Below are positions 52,076 through 61,093 of a DNA stretch of 64,000 nucleotides, one piece after another. Position numbers and translations under genes: made by a program. Under the pieces are notes generated by a model, which had not been told where the DNA came from, did not search any database, and worked only from the letters and a program-made list of their open reading frames with translations. The DNA is taken from NCBI RefSeq assembly GCF_002077945.1, contig NZ_LVYD01000113.1, forward strand, positions 62,001 through 126,000, in the 5' to 3' direction. The first letter of the stretch is position 1. The number at the start of each line of letters is the position of its first letter. Origin of the DNA: Niastella vici (GTDB lineage: Bacteria > Bacteroidota > Bacteroidia > Chitinophagales > Chitinophagaceae).

Positions 52076-52483
52076 TTAATTGATTTGTGCGAGTGAAAAC
52101 CAGTTGCCCGAGTCATCCTTGAATATAGCTTCAGTGCCATAAAATTCTTTTGTGGGAACCTTGGTAAATTCCACTCCTTTTACCCTTAGTTCTTCATAAG
52201 TTGCAAAGATGTCGCGACATGTGAAGACGGCTATGCCGAAAGTCCCTTTTTTTACCAGTTCCCTCAATGTATCTGCAGTCTCTTTAGACATATTACTCTT
52301 TGCAACCGGGAATAATACGATTTCAAAACCTGGCTGTTCCGGAGGGGAAACAGTAAGCCAGCGGCCATCCTTGCCCATAGGGACGTCTGTGACAACTTTA
52401 AATCCGAGCTTGTTGGTGTAAAAGTCGAAGGCGCTCTCCTGATCGAGAACGTATACTGTTACATGGGTCATTTTAGATATCAT
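52076..52483 (-). CDS. VOC-family protein (glyoxalase/dioxygenase fold)
   Basis: About 135 residues, started at the ATG at 52483 (MISKMTHVTVYVLDQESAFD); the longer frame to 52564 would overlap the upstream AraC gene. Two beta-alpha-beta-beta-beta units of the vicinal-oxygen-chelate fold: HVTVYVLDQESAFDFYTNKL and the second half KGTFGIAVFTCRDIFATYEE, ending ATFKDDSGNWFSLAQ-like. Acidic/His metal ligands are at H7-type and E-type positions. The substrate is unknown. It sits three bases upstream of DUF1569. Confidence 0.85.
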   Translation of the reverse strand: MISKMTHVTVYVLDQESAFDFYTNKLGFKVVTDVPMGKDGRWLTVSPPEQPGFEIVLFPVAKSNMSKETADTLRELVKKGTFGIAVFTCRDIFATYEELRVKGVEFTKVPTKEFYGTEAIFKDDSGNWFSLAQIN

Positions 52484-52539
52484 GTCCTTTGTTTTAGATT
52501 GTATAGCAAAGGACGACGAAAAGCTGATACGCTGTTTCT

Positions 52540-52998
52540 CTAAAATTGCGTTTTTTTCAGCCAACCGTTCTTTTCAGCGAAGCAGCCTGGTATAAAGGCC
52601 AGAGGAGATTCGGCTCTTTGCGTTCTCAACTTTTGCTGCCGGGCCAAATAACCCGACGGTGTTGTGCCGGCAATCCGTTTGAAAAGCCCGCTGAATGAGC
52701 TTAAGCTTTCAAATCCTACTGCATAACAGACGATTGAAACGGGAGTCCCCGATCTCAGTAATTCCATTGCCTTCTCAATCCTTACGGAGATCAGATACTG
52801 ATGTGGTGTTTTGTGGTATATATTTTTGAACAGTTTGATGAAATGAAATTTTGAAAAGTTTGCTTCGTCTGCAATATTATCAAGATCGATAGGTTCGGCA
52901 TAGTGGGTATCGATGAAAAGCTTTGCCTGCACCAATCGTCTGTATAAATACATTTTTGGGTACTGCGGGTCTTCCATACCTAGTATTGTAAACGTCAT
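52540..52998 (-). CDS. AraC-family transcriptional regulator (short)
   Basis: A 152-residue protein consisting almost entirely of the AraC DNA-binding domain: IDLDNIADEANFSKFHFIKL then SIVCYAVGFESLSSFSGLFK and TPSGYLARQQK. No sensing domain is present. The end of its frame reaches 25 bases into the longer VOC frame. It most likely controls the VOC-DUF1569 pair downstream. Confidence 0.87.
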   Translation of the reverse strand: MTFTILGMEDPQYPKMYLYRRLVQAKLFIDTHYAEPIDLDNIADEANFSKFHFIKLFKNIYHKTPHQYLISVRIEKAMELLRSGTPVSIVCYAVGFESLSSFSGLFKRIAGTTPSGYLARQQKLRTQRAESPLAFIPGCFAEKNGWLKKTQF

Positions 52999-53001
52999 CT
53001 G

Positions 53002-53970
53002 TTATTTCAATTTTTTGCGAACAGGGAGATGTTGTATTTGCTTTCTAAATTCAATAGGCCCCATTCCCGTAATTTTAGAAAATAACCGTGAAAATGAAGA
53101 TGGATCATCAAACCCAATATGATAACATATCTCAGAAATTGAAAGTTTCGTTTCTTCCAGTAACGTTTTCGCCATGTCAATCCGCTTTATTTGTATCCAT
53201 TTTCCAGGACTTATCTGAAGTTCATCAAAAAATTTACGGGCCATAGTTCTTGGAGACATTCCCAATTGTTTTGCCATTATCGAAATGTTTATCCCGGGGT
53301 TGTCTTTAAAAAGTCTGTTCATTTTTTTTTCAAGTTGGCCGGCATAATTATCCAATGAAAATTCATATGGGCTTTGAAACTGACGTGAAGAAGGTAAAAC
53401 CATAAGTTTTCGTACACGACGTTCCTGTGTTGAAAAACCGAGATCAGAGAGAAGCGTGGTAATTAATTCCAATCCTGAAAAGCCACCCCCGCTGGTATAA
53501 ATCCGGCCATCACGAACCAGAATGCGTGTTGGTTCCCACTTTACGTTTGGAAATCGCGCCTGAACTTCTTTTTTCAACCACCAGGATATTGTTGCTCGTT
53601 TACCATTCAATATGCCGGAGGCGGCGAGCATGTATGATGCACCGCAGGTTGCTGTAAGAATAGCTTGTTGTTTTTGTGCAGATTTTATCAAAGGTTTGGC
53701 AATCCGCCATTCTTCATCTAACAGCCTTGGCGCTGAAATCACTTCCGACCCCAAACCACTTAAAAGAACTAACACATCTATTTTTTTCGAGGGTCTGCTC
53801 TTTGCATTAAAAGAAATGCCTGATCTTGATACAGCCTGCCTGTAAGGTGAAACAAATTCAAATGTAAAGGGCTTCGGTTCATTGAGATCATTTATTGCCT
53901 GCAGGATCTCAACGAATGTTGAAGCAATTGCCGAATAAAACCCTGATGGTAAATAAATCACAAAATGCAT
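53002..53970 (-). CDS. GlxA-type regulator (DJ-1/PfpI domain plus AraC DNA-binding domain)
   Basis: A 322-residue regulator. The N-terminal DJ-1/PfpI-like domain (about 1-185) carries the nucleophile-elbow cysteine in ILTATCGASYMLAASGIL. The C-terminal AraC domain (about 215-315) has NISIMAKQLGMSPRTMARKF and ISEICYHIGFDDPSSFSRLF. It is divergent from a medium-chain reductase gene (94-base gap) that it probably controls. A following AraC gene starts only three bases past its stop. Confidence 0.9.
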   Translation of the reverse strand: MHFVIYLPSGFYSAIASTFVEILQAINDLNEPKPFTFEFVSPYRQAVSRSGISFNAKSRPSKKIDVLVLLSGLGSEVISAPRLLDEEWRIAKPLIKSAQKQQAILTATCGASYMLAASGILNGKRATISWWLKKEVQARFPNVKWEPTRILVRDGRIYTSGGGFSGLELITTLLSDLGFSTQERRVRKLMVLPSSRQFQSPYEFSLDNYAGQLEKKMNRLFKDNPGINISIMAKQLGMSPRTMARKFFDELQISPGKWIQIKRIDMAKTLLEETKLSISEICYHIGFDDPSSFSRLFSKITGMGPIEFRKQIQHLPVRKKLK

Positions 53971-54010
53971 AGTGGCAGTTTTTGCATAGTATTTGTCAAA
54001 AACGACAGGT

Positions 54011-54018
54011 CAAAGTTA
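54011..54018 (-). promoter_or_regulatory. Bacteroidota -7 element TAACTTTG for the GlxA-type regulator
   Basis: An exact TAnnTTTG match on the minus strand, 40 bases before the ATG at 53970. On the other strand a 7-of-8 match TAATATTG (54031-54038) precedes the divergent reductase. Confidence 0.4.
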
Positions 54019-54064
54019 TGCAATCTGATATAATATTGCCATCCAATAAATACTGATATAAATT

Positions 54065-55057
54065 ATGAAAGCGATTGTATTTGACAGAATTGGTTCTCCT
54101 GAAGAAGTTTTGGAACTTAGAGATGTACCTGTTCCTGAAATAAGTGATGATGAAGTTTTAGTCAGGATGGTGTCTGCATCCATAAATCCGGGCGATTTTT
54201 TGTTCATACAGAATCTTTATCCGGAACCTAAAAAGCCACAATTTCCCGGTCAGATTGCAGGAAACCACGGTGCCGGAATTATCGAAAAAGCAGGAAGACA
54301 GGTTAAATTACAGCCAGGGACATTTGTTGCATTCAGTTATTACAATACCTGGGCTGAATATACGGCTGTGCCAGCTGAATGGCTGATACCCTTACCCGCT
54401 GATTATCCAATTGAGCTGGCAGCGCAGTTAGTGAATCCTATAACGGCATGGGATTTACTTGATCAGGTAGGATTACTTCCGGGCCAATGGCTTGCCCTTA
54501 CTGCAGGTAATTCAACAATTTCTACGATGGTGGCGCAATTTGCCAGGCATATGCGCATAAATGTTATCTCTTTAGTACGCCATGCCCAAAAAACAATTAA
54601 TCTTACTTCAATGGGTGCCAATGCTATTGTTGAACTTTCTAATCTGCCGGATGATTTATTAAAAGAGCGAATTATGAAACTTACAGAAAACCAGGGAATT
54701 AACGGAGTAATTGATAATGTCGGTGGCCCGGTTACAGGTGAATTGATCCGAAGCATGACTTTTGGTGGACGGCTGATAATTAATGGAGGAATGAGTGCCA
54801 ACAGGTTTGAATTGCATAACTTTGATATTTTATTGAGGGGCATAGAAATCAAATCCCATGTATATCGTTATTTTTTCAACCCGCCGAAAGAAAAGGACAC
54901 TACTATTCTCAAAGAGATCATAACGCTATCTGCACAACCAGATTTTCAGGTGCCGTTAGGAGGATTACACGGTTTAGAAGATTTTGGCATGGCTATTGCA
55001 GAGAGTATAAAGTTTCCTCAAAAAGGTAAGCATGTTTTTAAAATTTCACACATATAA
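54065..55057 (+). CDS. Zinc-free medium-chain dehydrogenase/reductase (quinone oxidoreductase type)
   Basis: A 330-residue NAD(P)H-dependent reductase of the MDR family. The N-terminal GroES-like domain (SINPGDFLFIQNLYP, QIAGNHGAGIIEKAGRQV) lacks the catalytic zinc cysteine/histidine set. The Rossmann domain has LALTAGNSTISTMVAQFAR in place of the usual AxGGVG loop, and IDNVGGPVTGELIRSM. Members reduce quinones or enones. It is divergent from the GlxA-type regulator. Confidence 0.9.
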   Translation: MKAIVFDRIGSPEEVLELRDVPVPEISDDEVLVRMVSASINPGDFLFIQNLYPEPKKPQFPGQIAGNHGAGIIEKAGRQVKLQPGTFVAFSYYNTWAEYTAVPAEWLIPLPADYPIELAAQLVNPITAWDLLDQVGLLPGQWLALTAGNSTISTMVAQFARHMRINVISLVRHAQKTINLTSMGANAIVELSNLPDDLLKERIMKLTENQGINGVIDNVGGPVTGELIRSMTFGGRLIINGGMSANRFELHNFDILLRGIEIKSHVYRYFFNPPKEKDTTILKEIITLSAQPDFQVPLGGLHGLEDFGMAIAESIKFPQKGKHVFKISHI

Positions 55058-55195
55058 AGATATGTGGCTTTCAAATCCTATGACGTTAAGGGCCTTCAAG
55101 TCATAGGATCTGAAGGCCCCTTTTGGTTCGAAGTCTCTTGTAAAAATTCGGTTGTTAAAAAAAGGCGCTTCGAGGGTGCATAACAGCATTCAGCC

Positions 55196-55606
55196 TCAAC
55201 CACAATTCGGCATATTCGTTGCGTCCATATAAACTATTTCCCATTGATGTCCATCAGGATCTGCAAAGCTGTGCTGATACATCCAGCCGTAGTCTTGCGG
55301 TTCAGCATAAATGGAACCCCCAAGTTCAGTTGCTTTTGCGATGGTTTGCTGCACTTCTTCCCGCGACGCCGCATCAAGCGCCAGCAATACTTCAGTTGCC
55401 AGGTGTGCATTGCCCACCTCTTTTTTGGTGAAAGTTTTAAAATAGTTTTCTACCAACATCATTATATAAATGTGCTCGTTTACCACCATGCAGGCTGCCT
55501 TGTCGTCGGTAAATTGTGGATTAAAGCTGTAGCCAAGTCCGCTGAAAAATGCCTTTGACCGGTCCAGGTCTTTAACAGGAAGGTTGATGAAAATTTTTGT
55601 TGCCAT
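55196..55606 (-). CDS. VOC-family protein (glyoxalase-fold)
   Basis: A 136-residue protein of the VOC superfamily: KIFINLPVKDLDRSKAFFSG then FADPDGHQWEIVYMDAT, with paired acidic and His ligands (E-x-D... H-x-W-E). It belongs to the group of extradiol-dioxygenase-like lactoylglutathione lyases with the 'N-P-Q-F-T-D' block. The function is unknown. It lies downstream of a Crp/Fnr gene, leftward, with a 90-base gap. Confidence 0.88.
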   Translation of the reverse strand: MATKIFINLPVKDLDRSKAFFSGLGYSFNPQFTDDKAACMVVNEHIYIMMLVENYFKTFTKKEVGNAHLATEVLLALDAASREEVQQTIAKATELGGSIYAEPQDYGWMYQHSFADPDGHQWEIVYMDATNMPNCG

Positions 55607-55696
55607 GATTGTAATTTTTTAATTGTTATTGATGCTCAAAGTTGCGGCAACCGTTTTCCACAAAAATTTACATATGTTGAGAAAAGCAAAAAATCT

Positions 55697-56275
55697 TTAC
55701 TTATTCGCAAAAAATATCCGGCTTAACTTCGTTGGAGTGATGCCGAGATAGGCGGCAATGTGCTGTTTCTTTAGCCTTTTTACTAAACCAGGGTATTTGC
55801 GGAGAAAATTATCGTAATTGGTTTTAGCCGATTCATATCGCAGCGATACTTCATATGGTTCTTTTTCGATTATCCAATGCTGCTCCATATAGCGGATATA
55901 AAAAGCGGCGATATCGGGATAAATGGCAACAAGTTTTTTAAATTCCATGAAATTGTATTCGAGCACATCAGTATCCTCAAGCGCTTTTATAGTAAAATTA
56001 CTTGGCGACTGGGTGAGCGTAGCTGTCATGGAACCGGCAATCCGGTTCTCTGGGAAGAAATATTTAACCACCATATCGCCGTTTTCGGCAGTAGAGTATT
56101 GATACATTAAGCCATTCACAACAAAGGCCACCTTTTTAGGTGTCTGGCCTTCGGTAACAAAATTGTCGCCCTTGTTGTAGGTGTTTTCGCGGAGCAATGC
56201 AGTCCACGCCGCTTCTGCCTGCTGCGAGAGTTCAGCGTAAGTTTTTATTTTTTGGAAGAAAGCATCTTGGCTCAT
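55697..56275 (-). CDS. Crp/Fnr-family transcriptional regulator
   Basis: A 192-residue regulator with the beta-roll (NTYNKGDNFVTEGQTPKKVA, MVVKYFFPENRIAGSM) and a short C-terminal helix-turn-helix (QHIAAYLGITPTKLSRIF) ending FFANK. It is the Bacteroidota subgroup seen also at 46167-46739. A near-match -7 element (TATCTTTA, 7 of 8) lies about 10 bases before the ATG. It is upstream of a VOC protein gene in the same direction. Confidence 0.92.
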   Translation of the reverse strand: MSQDAFFQKIKTYAELSQQAEAAWTALLRENTYNKGDNFVTEGQTPKKVAFVVNGLMYQYSTAENGDMVVKYFFPENRIAGSMTATLTQSPSNFTIKALEDTDVLEYNFMEFKKLVAIYPDIAAFYIRYMEQHWIIEKEPYEVSLRYESAKTNYDNFLRKYPGLVKRLKKQHIAAYLGITPTKLSRIFFANK

Positions 56276-56357
56276 TGGCTAAAGATAGCAATCTTAATGT
56301 GCAATTGAATGCAGGAAGTGCTCAACCTGCAAAAAAACCGGAACGATTACAGGCTAG

Positions 56358-56783
56358 CTAAATGTCTCCTCGAATTGGTCCCTTGTCATTAAAACTTGCA
56401 ATGGGATCTGCGTGGCGATGTACCAGCTTCCAATTGTCATTTTCCTTTCTAAATGTAGTAGTGACTCTGAGATCAAATGAAGAAATTTCTGATTTTCCAC
56501 CAACCCTGGATGTCCATTTTTCGATCTCAAATATGGTTAGAAGGTCATTAGTTTCGTAAGTAGCAATTCTTTCGAAACTTTTTACTTCACCATCTCTGAA
56601 GCGTGATGATGCCAAATCAAGTGCTTCGGAAACCCGTTGCCATCCTTTTACAGTTGATCCGAACGGGTTGGCCAGCATAACATCATCTGAATGAGCGTAC
56701 ATTTTTTTCACGGGGTCAGGGTTGCCACGTGAAAAAATATCAGCAGCCTTGTGATATTCTTCTATTGTGAGTTGGATGTTCAT
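56358..56783 (-). CDS. SnoaL-like/NTF2-fold protein
   Basis: About 141 residues, started at the ATG at 56783 (MNIQLTIEEYHKAADIFSRG); a frame to 56807 adds eight residues. The fold is the cystatin-like NTF2/SnoaL type: an N-terminal helix, NPFGSTVKGWQRVSEALDLA and a C-terminal strand end RVTTTFRKENDNWKLVHRHA. Members are small polyketide cyclases or unidentified enzymes and regulators with a hydrophobic pocket. The ligand is unknown. Confidence 0.82.
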   Translation of the reverse strand: MNIQLTIEEYHKAADIFSRGNPDPVKKMYAHSDDVMLANPFGSTVKGWQRVSEALDLASSRFRDGEVKSFERIATYETNDLLTIFEIEKWTSRVGGKSEISSFDLRVTTTFRKENDNWKLVHRHADPIASFNDKGPIRGDI

Positions 56784-56906
56784 GGCTCCATATATTAAGT
56801 CGCCCAAAAATTATTGCACCGCTACAGGTTAATTGCGGTTACCGATAAAGCATTTATGTCTGGCATTCGCCCTAAACAAATGCTAAATAAAGTTACAAAA
56901 GTTCAT

Positions 56907-57605
56907 TCAACAGATCATCAGCAACCTATTCTGTCCAGATTTTTCCTTTGGTGCACGGTGAAGACAAGGGGGAACCTGACTTTCAGGATGATCAACCGCC
57001 AACCTCCATAGGTGACCCAAGCCTAAGCTTATTGGACGTGCATCAGGTTCAGCCTGATAGTGTAGATCAAAAAAATGTTCACTTAAGAATGATTCAAAAC
57101 CTTCCTCTGCTCCATGATATAGCTTTTTGAGTTCATCACGTATTTCCGGAATAAGGACTTTCTTTTTGCCTTGAGAATTTGGCAATATTTCACTCGACTC
57201 GCCATAGTAAGTGCATAAAAAGGTATCGATCGGTATAGGAGAACGATCTACGTGAAAAGAATAAACATCGGTTGGAAAGAATGGGTAGGTATCATCCCGA
57301 TCATAGTGGTTGATCACATTAAGGATTGGCGATGCGCCATGAGCTTTCAATACCTTCAGGTCATTTAAAAGAATTTCACGGGCAAGTTGCCCTTGTTCAC
57401 TCAACTGAAGTTCACAAAGTTCCTCTTGTTCAATTGCCGTTATATTTCCGCTTAGCGCTACCTTTTTAACAATCTCAGAAAAATCACCTATTAGTTTACG
57501 CGTCCAACAAACAGCATTAATCATTCCATTAAATGGCGTAGAAACAAGGTCTTGAAAATTCGTGACACAGTGAATTTGATTCCCGGCATGAGGCAAATCT
57601 ATCAT
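56907..57605 (-). CDS. DUF1826-like protein
   Basis: A 232-residue protein. The pattern FHVDRSPIPIDTFLCTYYG and the C-terminal block VPPCLHRAPKEKSGQNRLLM resemble the DUF1826 family, in which conserved His/Asp residues suggest a metal-binding dioxygenase-like cupin. In the same segment EILPNSQGKKKVLIPEIRDE is unlike the family's usual spacing. It has no signal peptide and no close partner; both neighbours lie in other contexts. Confidence 0.6.
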   Translation of the reverse strand: MIDLPHAGNQIHCVTNFQDLVSTPFNGMINAVCWTRKLIGDFSEIVKKVALSGNITAIEQEELCELQLSEQGQLAREILLNDLKVLKAHGASPILNVINHYDRDDTYPFFPTDVYSFHVDRSPIPIDTFLCTYYGESSEILPNSQGKKKVLIPEIRDELKKLYHGAEEGFESFLSEHFFDLHYQAEPDARPISLGLGHLWRLAVDHPESQVPPCLHRAPKEKSGQNRLLMIC

Positions 57606-57730
57606 AATAGCTAATATAAGCTCATTTTACAACGAAGTACGGGAATTTTGGAAATTTCTCATAGTAGATGACGAAGTAACCCTGTTAAGGGAAAATCTTA
57701 AATCACGTTGCATTTCCTTCGGATATTGGA

Positions 57731-59818
57731 TTAGTTATGAATTACCAATTTACCATTCCGGTAACTGGCGCCATCGGAAGCTTTAACAAAATAGATTCCG
57801 GCCGGCAAGCTTTGCAGGTTCGTAAGCAGCAATTCATTGAGGCCCGTTTTTAACTGGTATTGCCGGCTCAGCACGGCATGCCCGGTTACATCAAACACGG
57901 TAATTTGAAGTTTGTTATTGCCGGTTGAAGACCATCTGATCGTGGATTGCCCGATGGCAGGTACAGGACTTATATCCAATGCATCTTCAGCGAAACCAGT
58001 TTGTATGGTAATAATCTTACTCAAAAATGTTTGGCCGTTTGTACCGCGTGCTTTGATCCTGTAAAAGACAGTCCCTTCTTTACCGGCTGATGCATCTGAA
58101 AAGTTATACTTGCCAATGTCGCCATTGCCCCGCTTACTTACTATGCCGGCTTTCACAAAATTGTTCCCATTGTTACTTCGTTCTATGATATAGTTTGTTA
58201 CATCTTTTTCATTGGCAACCTCCCAGTTGATCAACACCTGCGCCCCGTTCTTTTTTCCCTTTACGAACAGGAATTGCATAGGTAAAACTATACAGCCAGG
58301 CGGGAATGCCATAACCGGGCCTGTAACTGATATACCTCCGTCACCGGCCTGGGCGCCATAAGGGATAGTGCCCGATCCATTATTTGTAGTGCCGGCCATT
58401 CCGCCGGTTACCGAAGAGGCAGCATTCAGTGTTCCGTCGGTATATATAACGCCGCCGCCGCCGCCGCCACCGGGTCCATGCGGAGAGCTTGTGCCATGAT
58501 TCCAAAAATTGGTACCGCCAGTGCCGCCATTCGCATATACTGTGATGTTTGAATGACCGCTGCGGGCGTTGATCAATACGCTGCCACCAGCGCCACCGCC
58601 GCCTGATGCATCGTTGACAATGGTGCTGTTTGCGTTACTACCATTCGCCAATACAAAGCCGGGGTTTATGATGGTGCCGGCGCTTATAATAACAATGCCA
58701 CCACCCGCGGCGCCGCCGGAAACCAATCCGCCGCCGGGGCTGCCGGTACCATTGTTAGTGTCGCCGGCTCCGCCGCCGCCACCCATCACCAGCCGCAACG
58801 CGCTTCCCTGCGCGAATGGGGCGCCAGGGTAACCACCGTACGGCCCATTCGTTCCATAACTGTTGCCGCCTTTTCCGCCTGCACCGCCGTTACCACCGCC
58901 ACCACCGCCACTGTTGTTACCATTGATCAGGGTGTTATCATCGCTTCCGCCTCCACCGGCATTGCCGGGGGCGCCCATACCGAAACTTCCGCCGGGATAT
59001 CCTTCTTCTGTATTCTTCTGCAAAGAACTATAATTGTTGCTGTTAATAAGCCGCGGTGTTCCGGCAATCCCTTCTCCCTTCGAAGCATGGTTACCAACCT
59101 GGGCACTAATGTTGGCATTGGTGGGCGACACCACGGCAAAGTCGCGGGTGGTACTTGTGCCACCAACCAGCTGTACGCCACCACCACCGCGGAAACCGGC
59201 ACCGGTAACGTTGATCGTATGCCCGTTCATGTTAAGCGTGTTCATTACAGCCATCACTATTACCCCGCCGGTAGCGCCATCCCAATTAGGCGGTGTAATG
59301 TCGGCGTTCAAAATGAGGTCGTAATATACAGGTACACGAATTACCTGGTAAGTGTACTGGCCATCAGTGCCAAAAGCGGCTTTTTTATAATTATTAACCG
59401 TTCCCGTCTGCAGCGTCAACATACCGCCGGTCAACGGAACGGAATTAGTTGCTATTACATATTCCATATTTCCGGCGTATAATTCAGCATTATTCAGGTA
59501 ACCTCTCCCACTTACGCTATCGCCATAGGTGTTGTTATTGGTTGAATTGATCTGCGCCCCCTGCATTTGAATGATCAGTAAAACATCTCCTGCACTGATA
59601 GGGGTTGTTCCGTAAGTGGCCCCATCTATGGTAACAGAAGTACTTCCTGCACTTACTGTTGCCAGTTGCCCGGGATAATATGTATTGGAAAAAGAAGTTA
59701 TTGTAGCCGTAACAGGCGACGGGCAGGTTTGCGCCTGTACCGTATTTACTGATAATATCGCTATACACAATATAACCAGGAAGCATTTGACAGGGCATTT
59801 TTGTAAAACGGATCTCAT
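57731..59818 (-). CDS. Glycine-rich T9SS-secreted protein
   Basis: A 695-residue surface protein. Signal peptide (1-29), then a beta-rich N-terminal part that includes TTPISAGDVLLIIQMQGAQI. Residues about 270-490 are very rich in glycine, with tracts such as SGGGGGGNGGAGGKGGNS and GPGGGGGGGVIYTDGTLN. A fibronectin-like linker (FYRIKARGTNGQTFLSKIIT) and a T9SS type A sorting domain (LQSLPAGIYFVKASDGASYR) follow. Gly-rich regions of this type make long extended or polyglycine-like sheets; the role may be adhesion. Confidence 0.87.
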   Translation of the reverse strand: MRSVLQKCPVKCFLVILCIAILSVNTVQAQTCPSPVTATITSFSNTYYPGQLATVSAGSTSVTIDGATYGTTPISAGDVLLIIQMQGAQINSTNNNTYGDSVSGRGYLNNAELYAGNMEYVIATNSVPLTGGMLTLQTGTVNNYKKAAFGTDGQYTYQVIRVPVYYDLILNADITPPNWDGATGGVIVMAVMNTLNMNGHTINVTGAGFRGGGGVQLVGGTSTTRDFAVVSPTNANISAQVGNHASKGEGIAGTPRLINSNNYSSLQKNTEEGYPGGSFGMGAPGNAGGGGSDDNTLINGNNSGGGGGGNGGAGGKGGNSYGTNGPYGGYPGAPFAQGSALRLVMGGGGGAGDTNNGTGSPGGGLVSGGAAGGGIVIISAGTIINPGFVLANGSNANSTIVNDASGGGGAGGSVLINARSGHSNITVYANGGTGGTNFWNHGTSSPHGPGGGGGGGVIYTDGTLNAASSVTGGMAGTTNNGSGTIPYGAQAGDGGISVTGPVMAFPPGCIVLPMQFLFVKGKKNGAQVLINWEVANEKDVTNYIIERSNNGNNFVKAGIVSKRGNGDIGKYNFSDASAGKEGTVFYRIKARGTNGQTFLSKIITIQTGFAEDALDISPVPAIGQSTIRWSSTGNNKLQITVFDVTGHAVLSRQYQLKTGLNELLLTNLQSLPAGIYFVKASDGASYRNGKLVIHN

Positions 59819-59993
59819 CAGGTAATGGATTTTTATTATAGGTATCAGAACATAGACGCGTAAAAATGAACAAATGGAGGAACCTGTTTCCTAGTATTAG
59901 TTGTATACTGATAATTCGTTACTTGTATGTTGTGTGCCCCTGGGAATGCCCCGGCCAGTGAATAGCTGCCCATAACGGAAATTCGCCTATTGG

Positions 59994-60506
59994 TTGTTAT
60001 ACAAACGCCAGGGAAACTGCGTCGGCAGTTCAGGCGGCCATGACTATGACCTTGAACATATAGTAGTACAGGGCTACAGCAACACTAAGAAGTTCATAAG
60101 CATTACCTATTTCCAACATGCGGGATGGTATACCAGAGACTGGCGGGGATTGCCAGCCAGCTATCATTCCTTTGAATATGTGGGTAAACATGCACACGGC
60201 ATGTACGATAATTCAAGATCCAAGAGCTTTTTAGGTTACGAATGCACCTACTGGGGCGATTACCGCAACCCTGCCGGTTCCCAGGACGAAGCTCATACGT
60301 GGAACAATATTAGCCTGATGAATTGTGATATATCACAGTTCAACTTCAACGGCAACTGGGGCGATCCGGGCCAGGGCCCGCTCTACCGGAGAAGAGATTA
60401 TTGGAATTTTACCAGTTGTAATGGGGATGGCGGCGAATTATCAAGTGCAGACGGTTGCAAGCGCTCCGATTTTCCGCATGATATGCTGCTCGGCGCTATC
60501 CAATAA
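59994..60506 (+). pseudogene. 5'-truncated VPS62-like protein fragment
   Basis: A 170-residue frame from a TTG, without a signal peptide, in a frame that opens just after a stop at 59973. HDYDLEHIVVQ, YFQHAGWYT and YVGKHAHGMYDNSRSK resemble the VPS62 (vacuolar protein sorting 62-type) domain of some secreted bacterial proteins. A different frame just upstream (59974-60020) reads NGNSPIGCYTNARE, which would suit the missing N-terminal part, so a frameshift near 60010-60030 is likely. I treat it as a gene remnant. Confidence 0.5.
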
Positions 60507-60572
60507 AATACAAACGTGTAATACCCGGCCCCTGAAAAGTTGATGTTTCCCAGTTGTCCCGACTAAAAAATG

Positions 60573-60606
60573 AACCCTTCAGATCGTTGGATTTGAAGGT
60601 TTTTTT
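60573..60606 (+). terminator. Rho-independent terminator
   Basis: AACCCTTCAGATC (60573-60585) pairs with GATTTGAAGGTT (60590-60601) with one bulge and one G-U-type mismatch, then a run of T to 60606. It closes the VPS62-like fragment. Confidence 0.8.
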
Positions 60607-60735
60607 AATATTGCATTTGATTAATTTCCCTTTACGGGCAGTAGATTTTGTTAACGGGGGGCAGTAATACTCACCCTATCTATTCTATTGCAGAAAAAAT
60701 ATATAAGTAAAGAACGATTGTAAACACGATTAATT

Positions 60736-60951
60736 ATGAGTGAAATTATATTAAAGTCAACTATTACCTGCCCGGTTTGCGGACATTCTAAAGAAGAAAC
60801 TATGCCTACCGATGCTTGCCAGTATTTTTATGAATGTGAAAAGTGCAAAACGATTTTAAAACCACTTACAGGTGATTGTTGTGTGTTTTGCAGCTATGGA
60901 ACTGTAAAATGTCCGCCAAAGCAGGAAAACTTTTCATGCTGTAATAAATAA
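60736..60951 (+). CDS. GDCCVxC-domain small cysteine-rich protein
   Basis: A 71-residue protein with CPVC (12-15), C28, CEKC (34-37), the GDCCVFC motif (46-52), C59 and a final CC (68-69). The sequence LKPLTGDCCVFCSYGTVKCP is the core of the GDCCVxC family, known in cysteine and selenocysteine forms and often beside mercury or other metal genes. Here all positions are cysteine codons; no UGA is read through. It probably binds a soft metal or takes part in a thiol redox step. Its partner genes are missing from the window. Confidence 0.82.
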   Translation: MSEIILKSTITCPVCGHSKEETMPTDACQYFYECEKCKTILKPLTGDCCVFCSYGTVKCPPKQENFSCCNK

Positions 60952-61036
60952 CAAATGTTGATGCGACTTTGTAGATCATTTACTATTGCTGCTTGTAATA
61001 ACATCTTTCCGTTCAGGTTCAATTCCCATAAAATAA

Positions 61037-61069
61037 AAAAGGGAGCACAACCAATTTTGTACTCCTTTT
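61037..61069 (-). terminator. Terminator-like hairpin serving the lost minus-strand gene
   Basis: On the minus strand AAAAGGAGTACAA pairs with TTGTGCTCCCTTTT with one or two mismatches, followed by TTTTTT. It begins 25 bases past the stop of the stub at 61094, as expected for the terminator of that gene. The plus strand also offers TTTTCTTT for the GDCCVxC gene. Confidence 0.65.
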
Positions 61070-61093
61070 CTTTATTATCATTATAATTCAAAG

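Noticed and set aside
58430-58930. Tandem repeat or CRISPR-like look of the GCC/CCG-rich stretch
   Set aside because: It is the glycine-coding part of the secreted protein; repeat units are uneven and in frame.
58569-59482. Proline-rich and other plus-strand frames opposite the glycine-rich protein
   Set aside because: They are reverse complements of GGN codons; composition explains them.
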